A stretch of 10,263 nucleotides of DNA, taken from NCBI GenBank assembly GCA_004356305.1, contig SMXJ01000040.1, positions 1-10,263 of the forward strand. The letters are read 5' to 3'. A model generated the notes under the pieces. That model worked only from the letters and a program-made list of their open reading frames with translations. It had not been told where the DNA came from and did not search any database. The DNA comes from Bacteroidota bacterium. GTDB lineage: Bacteria; Bacteroidota; Bacteroidia; Flavobacteriales; Flavobacteriaceae. This document shows, piece after piece, positions 6,071 to 10,263 of the stretch (positions within the stretch are counted from its first letter, which is position 1; each line of letters starts with the position of its first letter). A program made the translations under genes and the position numbers.

Positions 6071-6423
6071 AGGTTACGTATCGAGGCTTTTGCTGCTTCG
6101 ACCGTTTTTTTACTATTGCCCACGAAAATTTTATTTTCAACCACCACCACCGGACGTTTCAAAAAGGTATAATGTTCTAAAATGAATCTTTTGTAGTCAT
6201 CCTCGGTCAATAGTTCATCTTTTAGGCCGCGTTCTTTGTAGAGTTTAGCTCGTTTACTGAACAATGCCTCATAACTACCTGCCAATTTTTGGAGGACTTC
6301 GAGTTCTTTTACGGGAATTTCCTTTTGTTTTATCTCGTGTTTTAGAAATTCAGAAGGTAGTTGCAGTTCATGGAGAATTCGCTTACACGTATCACAGGTG
6401 GCGAGGTAGTAAACTTTTTTCAT
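6067..6423 (-). CDS. ArsC/Spx-family thioredoxin-fold protein
   Basis: This 118-residue protein matches the single-domain arsenate reductase-like (ArsC/Spx/YffB) fold. It opens with a beta-strand (KKVYYLATC) ending in a CDTCKR redox site (Cys10, Cys13). Residues 54-67 (LFSKRAKLYKERGL) match the helix carrying 'LFN-R---YRE-GL' in ArsC relatives, and Arg90-Pro91 (LKRPVVV) matches the conserved cis-Pro region with its active-site Arg. Classical glutaredoxin-linked ArsC has one N-terminal Cys; a CxxC pair is the Spx arrangement, though Spx regulators are mainly known from Firmicutes. A true arsenate reductase is doubtful because no arsenic efflux or ArsR gene is visible nearby, so a thiol-redox role is the safer label. 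The gene overlaps its neighbours by 4 bases on both sides. Confidence 0.87.
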   Translation of the reverse strand: MKKVYYLATCDTCKRILHELQLPSEFLKHEIKQKEIPVKELEVLQKLAGSYEALFSKRAKLYKERGLKDELLTEDDYKRFILEHYTFLKRPVVVVENKIFVGNSKKTVEAAKASIRNL

Positions 6424-7187
6424 CGGTATTGCTTATCTAAAAAGGGTAATACTTCGGCGAATGGGATCTCCAGCAAAACAGGCCCTTCCGCATAACTCGC
6501 AATTTCATATGGGTTGTAAATAACGATCAGCCCTTTATCATCAAACCCCATGGACTCGGGCAGGTAAAAGTTGTCGTTATCAAACCAAAAACCGCTAGCG
6601 TTTATGTTATCCTCCAAAGGAATATCATGGGCTTCTTTAAATTTAGTTTCAGCAAAAGCTTCGAATTCATCATAATTGATAAAAAGATCTTTCGTTTTGA
6701 TTTCTTCGCCGGTTTGAACGTCGAAGTTTATAAAAGAAGTACCACCATATCCATGTGCGCCCCCTGTAAATAAATACAGTTGAATTTCGATACAGGCTCT
6801 ATTCTCATTAAGAAAAGGATTGGTAATTGTCACTTCGGCTTCGTAACTCTCGAAGTCCAATTCTGACGGAAAGTCCGGTTGATGATCTCTAAAGGACATG
6901 ATAAAATGGGTAGCAACTTCCGGGATATCGTTAACTGTAGGGATTACGTCGTCGCCCAGGAAGAGGGCTTCGATAATTTGCTCCTTTATTTTGGAGTTTA
7001 TTTTTTCTGAAATTTCGGTATCACCCATGGCTTTTACATAATCAATAATAACAGTCGAACAAGGCTGGTCTTTGCAGATCTCAAGGTCTTGCTGGTTAAA
7101 GCTTTCCGAAGAAAAGCGAAGCATCGGTTCATTTTTACAACTAGAAAAAAGTAATGCTATAAAAAGTAGGTGATAAGCGTAAGTCAT
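6420..7187 (-). CDS. DUF3298 (RsiV/PdaC-like) domain lipoprotein
   Basis: This 255-residue protein begins with a short hydrophobic signal (MTYAYHLLFIALLFSSC), with Cys17 the likely lipidated residue, so it is predicted in the cell envelope. The middle contains the family's recognisable segment TGGAHGYGGTSFINFDVQTGEEIKTKDLF (residues 141-169). The C-terminal part (FYLPESMGFDDKGLIVIYNPYEIASYAEGPVLLEIPFAEV, 207-246) matches the DUF3298 pattern of '--F--Y-PYEIA-YA-G---I-IP'. The region before it (about 25-135) fits the DUF4163 partner domain. Related domains occur in the anti-sigma factor RsiV, which binds lysozyme, and in the peptidoglycan deacetylase PdaC. No deacetylase or kinase domain is present here, so the function is unknown, possibly glycan or protein binding. 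It is the first gene of the minus-strand three-gene unit and faces the PLP enzyme gene across 105 bases. Confidence 0.85.
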   Translation of the reverse strand: MTYAYHLLFIALLFSSCKNEPMLRFSSESFNQQDLEICKDQPCSTVIIDYVKAMGDTEISEKINSKIKEQIIEALFLGDDVIPTVNDIPEVATHFIMSFRDHQPDFPSELDFESYEAEVTITNPFLNENRACIEIQLYLFTGGAHGYGGTSFINFDVQTGEEIKTKDLFINYDEFEAFAETKFKEAHDIPLEDNINASGFWFDNDNFYLPESMGFDDKGLIVIYNPYEIASYAEGPVLLEIPFAEVLPFLDKQYR

Positions 7188-7230
7188 GGTATAAAAGTAC
7201 GACAGTTTTCAATATCCAAGAGTAAACATG

Positions 7231-7238
7231 TACTTTTG
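7231..7238 (+). promoter_or_regulatory. Candidate -7 promoter element for the cystathionine enzyme gene
   Basis: TACTTTTG fully matches TAnnTTTG and lies 54 bases before the ATG at 7293, inside the divergent gap with the DUF3298 gene. No TTG at the expected -33 distance is seen. Between it and the start codon I find no recognisable riboswitch; the leader is too short for SAM-I, and SAM-II signature bases are absent. Confidence 0.45.
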
Positions 7239-7292
7239 TTAGTGAAACCTGTAGTAATCTATAAAAGCAATTCATCATTACGAATAATTCAT

Positions 7293-8432
7293 ATGAAATT
7301 CAACACAAAAACCATACATGGCGGCCAGAAGCACGATACGGCCTACGGCGCTATAGTGCCTCCTATTTATCAAACGTCCACTTACGCCCAATCCACTCCC
7401 GGCGGGCATAAAGGATATGAATATTCACGAACACATAACCCAACCAGAAACGCTTTGGAAAAAGCATTTGCCAGTATTGAAAATGGCAATTACGGCCTGG
7501 CTTTTGGGAGTGGGCTCGCTGCTATCGATGCGGTTATCAAATTATTAAAACCCGGGGATGAAGTGATCTCAACCAACGATTTGTACGGGGGGTCCTATCG
7601 ATTGTTCACCAGTATATTTGAAGGGTTTGGGATCAAGTTTCACTTTATCGGAATGGAGAATTCTTCAAAAGTGGAACACTTTGTAAATGAAAACACAAAA
7701 CTTATTTGGGCGGAAACGCCTACCAACCCTATGATGAATATCATCGATATTAGGACGTTGGCTGCGATTGCCAAAAAACATAATATTTTATTTGGGGTTG
7801 ACAACACTTTTGCCACTCCTTATTTACAGCAACCCTTGGATTTGGGAGCCGATATTGTCATGCACAGTGCGACTAAATATTTAGGAGGCCACAGTGATGT
7901 GGTGATGGGTGCATTGATAGTGAAAGACAAGGACCTGGCAGACCGTTTATATTTTATACAAAATGCGAGTGGCGCCGTTTGTGGCCCGCAAGATAGTTTT
8001 TTGGTGCTGCGTGGAATTAAAACGCTTCACATTCGTATGCAACGCCATTGTGAGAATGCTAAGAAAATAGCCGAGTATCTTGTCGATCATCCCAAAATCG
8101 AAAAAGTGTATTGGCCGGGACTTGAAAGTCATCCTAACCATGAGATAGCGAAGGAACAAATGAAGGATTATGGTGGTATGATCTCCTTTGTGACAAGGGG
8201 AAACAACTATGACGACGCGATCAGGATCGTAGAAAACATGAAGCTATTCACCCTGGCAGAAAGTCTAGGGGGTGTAGAAAGCCTTTCCGGGCATCCGGCA
8301 AGTATGACCCATGCAAGTATTCCTAAGGAGGAGCGTGAAAAGACGGGAGTGGTGGATGCACTTATTCGGTTGAGTGTGGGTATTGAAGATGTGGATGACC
8401 TCATTGCAGATCTGGAGCAAGCTATTGGGTAA
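7293..8432 (+). CDS. metB: Cystathionine gamma-synthase / gamma-lyase-type PLP enzyme
   Basis: This 379-residue protein of the Cys/Met-metabolism PLP family matches the family's usual length. Visible motifs are YSR-HNPTR (Tyr44, Arg46, which bind the neighbouring subunit's cofactor phosphate), FGSGLAAI (71-78), DLYGGSY (Tyr99, stacks on PLP), ETPTNP (141-146), GVDNTFATPYLQQP with Asp170, and the lysine site HSATKYLGGHSDV with Lys195. SLGGVESLSGHPASMTH (324-340) binds substrate. At the position where yeast and human gamma-lyases have a Glu after 'ES-A' (ESFAEVP), this protein has Gly333, closer to E. coli-type synthase. That leans towards cystathionine gamma-synthase, the methionine route joining acyl-homoserine and cysteine, but many bacterial members are bifunctional. 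A longer frame from ATG 7170 would overlap the divergent gene's start and add 41 residues unlike the family, so 7293 is the start. It is cytosolic and monocistronic as far as seen. Confidence 0.92.
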   Translation: MKFNTKTIHGGQKHDTAYGAIVPPIYQTSTYAQSTPGGHKGYEYSRTHNPTRNALEKAFASIENGNYGLAFGSGLAAIDAVIKLLKPGDEVISTNDLYGGSYRLFTSIFEGFGIKFHFIGMENSSKVEHFVNENTKLIWAETPTNPMMNIIDIRTLAAIAKKHNILFGVDNTFATPYLQQPLDLGADIVMHSATKYLGGHSDVVMGALIVKDKDLADRLYFIQNASGAVCGPQDSFLVLRGIKTLHIRMQRHCENAKKIAEYLVDHPKIEKVYWPGLESHPNHEIAKEQMKDYGGMISFVTRGNNYDDAIRIVENMKLFTLAESLGGVESLSGHPASMTHASIPKEEREKTGVVDALIRLSVGIEDVDDLIADLEQAIG

Positions 8433-8503
8433 CCCTATAGGACTCAAAATATAAAGGGCGAAACTTAATAAATTACCCTTATAGTATGTATGAATAATAA
8501 TGG

Positions 8504-9304
8504 TTAGTCCAGATAATAGATATACCCAAAATTCAGCCAGAAAATCCAGTCATTTGCTTTGTTTTCGGGTACTTCGACCACGCCATTATTTTCAAAGCTC
8601 GGGTTTAAGCCTTCTACCCAATTGGAAAAGTAATATTGCCAACGCGCATCCAGCATTAAGTCACTCAAGGGCGTTAATTTATATCGGACTCCGGCACTCA
8701 TAACAATGGACCAGGTAGAGTCACCCTCCTGCTGGAAAGCGTTAAAATACTTCGGAGGTGTTGTGATAGGCGTATTCAATGGCCCGAGTTGACTATGAAC
8801 TTCGGGATCAAAGCTTACCCAGTGGACACCAAAGCTTCCAAAAGGTGCTAATTTGTAGGCACCTGCCGCGAAATCCCGAATACTCAATGGAAAATATTCA
8901 AGTTGAGCGCCGATATCAAAAACAGAAGTTGATCCTTTCATGGCACGTAGTTGATCTGCCGTAGATGTTGTACGATCCGGATCTACCCATTCCCCAAGAT
9001 GGTCAAATTTGGTAAAGTGATAATCGATTTCACTTCTTATTTTAAAGTGATCATTGAAATAGACGTCTCTCGTATAGCAATTACAGTCTGCGCGGTACGA
9101 AAAGTTGATGTAATGAATGAGTCCAATTCCAAAACCAACATTTCCTATATTGGTTTCAAAATCAAAACGCTGTCCATAATCCGAGTAAAAAGCGAGAGGT
9201 CCAGCTATAATTCCTATCTCGTGAGAGAAGCCGAGCTGGCTATTAATTTCTTGTTTTGCTACCGCAAAAAACAAGAATACCACTAGCAATATTCTGGTAT
9301 TCAT
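8504..9304 (-). CDS. Secreted/outer-membrane beta-barrel-like protein of unknown function (THC0290_0291-like)
   Basis: This 266-residue protein has an N-terminal signal peptide (MNTRILLVVFLFFAVAKQEINSQ). The mature part is rich in alternating hydrophobic/aromatic strands: VGFGIGLIHYINFSY, FKIRSEIDYHFTKFDHLG, FDIGAQLEYFPLSI, APFGSFGVHWVSF, WSIVMSAGVRYKLTPL, LMLDARWQYYFSNWVEGL. It ends in WIFWLNFGYIYYLD. The aromatic-rich final strand, strand-turn spacing and signal peptide suggest an outer-membrane beta-barrel. A distinctive element is RADCNCYTRDVYFNDHFK (71-88), with a Cys-x-Cys pair (Cys74, Cys76). From memory the N-terminal region (LGFSHEIGIIAGP-AFYSDYG-R-DFETN) resembles the flavobacterial family named THC0290_0291, of unknown function; this is recognition, not a search result. 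It converges on the cystathionine enzyme gene (71 bases apart) and is divergent from gdhA. Confidence 0.8.
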   Translation of the reverse strand: MNTRILLVVFLFFAVAKQEINSQLGFSHEIGIIAGPLAFYSDYGQRFDFETNIGNVGFGIGLIHYINFSYRADCNCYTRDVYFNDHFKIRSEIDYHFTKFDHLGEWVDPDRTTSTADQLRAMKGSTSVFDIGAQLEYFPLSIRDFAAGAYKLAPFGSFGVHWVSFDPEVHSQLGPLNTPITTPPKYFNAFQQEGDSTWSIVMSAGVRYKLTPLSDLMLDARWQYYFSNWVEGLNPSFENNGVVEVPENKANDWIFWLNFGYIYYLD

Positions 9305-9332
9305 TAGATTTTAGGTTTAGATTGAGACGTAA

Positions 9333-9340
9333 CAAATATA
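9333..9340 (-). promoter_or_regulatory. Candidate -7 promoter element for the beta-barrel gene
   Basis: CAAATATA on the plus strand reads TATATTTG on the minus strand, a full TAnnTTTG match 28 bases before the ATG at 9302-9304. The same octamer occurs at 3994-4001 and, on the plus strand, at 9423-9430. No clear TTG -33 partner is seen. Confidence 0.5.
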
Positions 9341-9422
9341 TAAAAACATATCTAACATGAAAATATATTATCAATAATTGGCTTATTTCAGTAAAAAACA
9401 CCCTTCTTTTTTACAGAAAACT

Positions 9423-9430
9423 TATATTTG
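9423..9430 (+). promoter_or_regulatory. Candidate -7 promoter element for gdhA
   Basis: TATATTTG fully matches TAnnTTTG and would place the transcript start near 9437, leaving a leader of roughly 110 bases before the GTG start. It is preceded by a T-rich run (9406-9412) but no clear TTG at the -33 distance. Two AAAACGTTTT palindromes follow directly downstream. Confidence 0.5.
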
Positions 9431-9442
9431 CCAACTATAACG

Positions 9443-9452
9443 AAAACGTTTT
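9443..9452. promoter_or_regulatory. Palindrome AAAACGTTTT, copy 1 of 2, in the gdhA leader
   Basis: A perfect 10-base palindrome with a central CG, starting about 12 bases after the candidate gdhA -7 element. With the following T it forms an 11-base direct repeat (AAAACGTTTTT) with the second copy. CG-centred A/T palindromes are typical of LacI-type operators, but no regulator gene is in the window, so this is only a candidate. Confidence 0.45.
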
Positions 9453-9473
9453 TATTTTATTGAATTATAAGGC

Positions 9474-9487
9474 AAAAAACGTTTTTT
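9474..9487. promoter_or_regulatory. Palindrome AAAAAACGTTTTTT, copy 2 of 2, in the gdhA leader
   Basis: A perfect 14-base palindrome whose centre lies exactly 33 bases from the centre of the first copy, about three helical turns. Such phasing would let two dimers bind the same face of the DNA. The rest of the 245-base gap between the beta-barrel gene and gdhA (9305-9549) shows no coding frame I can support; it is A/T-rich with two divergent candidate promoters. Confidence 0.45.
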
Positions 9488-9549
9488 AAGCACCATTTTA
9501 AGGATTTTTAGACTATCGATCTCTTTTTATTAATTCTAAAATTTTTGTT

Positions 9550-10263
9550 GTGAAGCAAAGTATTAAAGATTTTATTTCTGAAGTAGCGGAAATGAACCCT
9601 AATGAGCCTGAATTTATACAGGCTGTCACTGAAATTGCCGAAACCGTGATCCCATTTATTGAAGAAAATGAAAAGTACCAAAACAAGATGCTTTTAGAAC
9701 GAATGGTAGAGCCTGAGCGGGTCATTCTATTCAGAGTTCCTTGGACCAACGATAAAGGCGAAATTAAGGTAAACAAAGGATACAGGGTTCAATTTAACTC
9801 GGCCATTGGCCCATACAAGGGAGGATTGAGATTTCACCCTACGGTAAACCTGAGTATTTTAAAATTTTTAGGTTTTGAGCAGGTGTTTAAGAATAGTCTT
9901 ACCACACTGCCTATGGGTGGAGGGAAAGGGGGCTCCAATTTCGATCCCAAAGGGAAAAGTGATGCCGAAGTAATGCGTTTTTGTCAGAGTTTTATGACCG
10001 AATTAGCCCGTCATATGGGCCCTAATAATGACGTACCGGCCGGAGATATTGGTGTAGGGAGCCGTGAAATAGGGTACCTATTTGGTCAGTACAAACGTTT
10101 GCGCAATGAATTTACCGGGGTTTTAACGGGGAAGGGCCTTAGTTATGGAGGATCATTAATACGCCCCGAAGCTACGGGTTATGGCAATGTGTATTTTGCC
10201 CAAAACATGCTTGAAACAATAGGGGAAAGCTTTAAAAGAAAGACAGTGGTTATTTCAGGATCT
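9550..10263 (+). CDS. gdhA: NADP-type glutamate dehydrogenase, N-terminal part (3' end outside window)
   Basis: The frame stays open to the window end, giving 238 codons, about half of the usual ~447. It converts 2-oxoglutarate and ammonium to glutamate in the cytosol. The substrate-binding domain is unmistakable: GYRVQFNSAIGPYKGGLRFHP (Lys90), FKNSLTTLPMGGGKGGSNFDPKGKSD (Lys114 and catalytic Lys126), and NNDVPAGDIGVGSREIGYLFGQYK (Asp166). These lie one residue later than the matching positions in the Clostridium symbiosum enzyme. The visible end, RKTVVISGS, is the first strand of the nucleotide-binding domain. The motif set and length class fit the hexameric short-chain type, usually NADP(H)-linked; the cofactor-deciding residues lie outside. 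The start is GTG at 9550. The only upstream codons in frame, back to a stop at 9499, contain no ATG, and the first internal ATG (9592) would lose 14 residues that fit the family. Confidence 0.95.
   Translation, partial: MKQSIKDFISEVAEMNPNEPEFIQAVTEIAETVIPFIEENEKYQNKMLLERMVEPERVILFRVPWTNDKGEIKVNKGYRVQFNSAIGPYKGGLRFHPTVNLSILKFLGFEQVFKNSLTTLPMGGGKGGSNFDPKGKSDAEVMRFCQSFMTELARHMGPNNDVPAGDIGVGSREIGYLFGQYKRLRNEFTGVLTGKGLSYGGSLIRPEATGYGNVYFAQNMLETIGESFKRKTVVISGS

Noticed and set aside
6067..6423. Arsenic resistance locus
   Set aside because: Only an ArsC-like fold is present, with CxxC in place of the usual single Cys, and no ArsR, ArsB or Acr3 gene is next to it.
7170..7292. Longer N-terminus for the cystathionine enzyme gene
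   Set aside because: The extra 41 residues overlap the start of the divergent lipoprotein gene and the candidate promoter, and do not resemble the family, whose proteins begin near MKFNTKTIHGG.
7239..7292. Possible SAM riboswitch before the methionine-pathway gene
   Set aside because: The leader is about 50 bases, too short for SAM-I, and I do not see the conserved bases or pseudoknot of SAM-II.
7288..7297. Palindrome TTCATATGAA over the ATG at 7293
   Set aside because: Only 10 bases long and A/T-rich, with no extension of the symmetry; expected by chance at this composition.
8422..8484. Possible bidirectional terminator between the converging cystathionine and beta-barrel genes
   Set aside because: GGGTAA/TTACCC and CTAT/ATAG can pair but with a roughly 40-base loop and a mismatch, and no clean U-run; CCTATAGG at 8434-8441 alone is too weak.
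8500..8703. Plus-strand open frame opposite the beta-barrel gene
   Set aside because: It has no recognisable motif and lies wholly antisense to a gene with a signal peptide and barrel pattern.
8951..9286. Plus-strand 111-codon open frame opposite the beta-barrel gene N-terminus
   Set aside because: Its translation is low in structure and resembles no family; best explained as a shadow of the minus-strand gene.
1..10263. Mobile element, defence island, phage or biosynthetic cluster
   Set aside because: No transposase, integrase, terminal repeats, toxin-antitoxin pair, nuclease/helicase set or synthase was found; codon style looks even across the window.

Overview
The window looks like chromosomal sequence from a member of the Bacteroidota, most likely a (marine) Flavobacteriaceae species. 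The signs are moderately AT-rich DNA, start codons preceded by A/T-rich sequence instead of Shine-Dalgarno motifs, candidate promoter elements of the Bacteroidota form TAnnTTTG, lipoprotein signals of the Bacteroidota style, and a secreted protein resembling a family I know only from flavobacteria. Species cannot be fixed from the sequence. I see no tRNA, rRNA, CRISPR array, insertion sequence or prophage gene. The longest stretch without a gene is 245 bases, in front of gdhA.

Layout. (1) Bases 1-2447, plus strand: the tail of a GMC-family flavin oxidoreductase, a Tat-signal lipoprotein of the gluconate 2-dehydrogenase subunit 3 family that overlaps it by 4 bases, and a Tat-exported TIM-barrel protein of the hydroxypyruvate isomerase type. 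Together they suggest periplasmic sugar or polyol oxidation. A striking 21-base palindrome sits just before the third start codon. (2) Bases 2472-3963, minus strand: a YheT-type alpha/beta hydrolase followed 4 bases later by an azurin-like blue copper lipoprotein. (3) Bases 4083-5170, plus strand: a TetR-family regulator and a hotdog-fold acyl-CoA thioesterase. A palindrome in the regulator's putative promoter could be its operator. (4) Bases 5177-7187, minus strand: a tight three-gene unit joined by two ATGA overlaps. Its order is a DUF3298-type lipoprotein, an ArsC/Spx-like thiol protein, and an EamA/DMT membrane transporter. (5) Bases 7293-8432, plus strand: a PLP enzyme of the cystathionine gamma-synthase/lyase type. 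(6) Bases 8504-9304, minus strand: a secreted, probably outer-membrane beta-barrel protein of unknown function. (7) Bases 9550-10263, plus strand: the first 238 codons of NADP-type glutamate dehydrogenase. It starts at GTG and lies behind a leader carrying two AAAACGTTTT palindromes 33 bases apart.

Most of this is ordinary metabolic and house-keeping content, and I do not see a clear undescribed multi-gene system. The signals most worth a second look are non-coding: the palindrome triad at 1473-1509, the double palindrome before gdhA, and the putative TetR operator at 4038-4053. The Tat-lipoprotein/GMC/TIM-barrel operon is the most interesting gene group.
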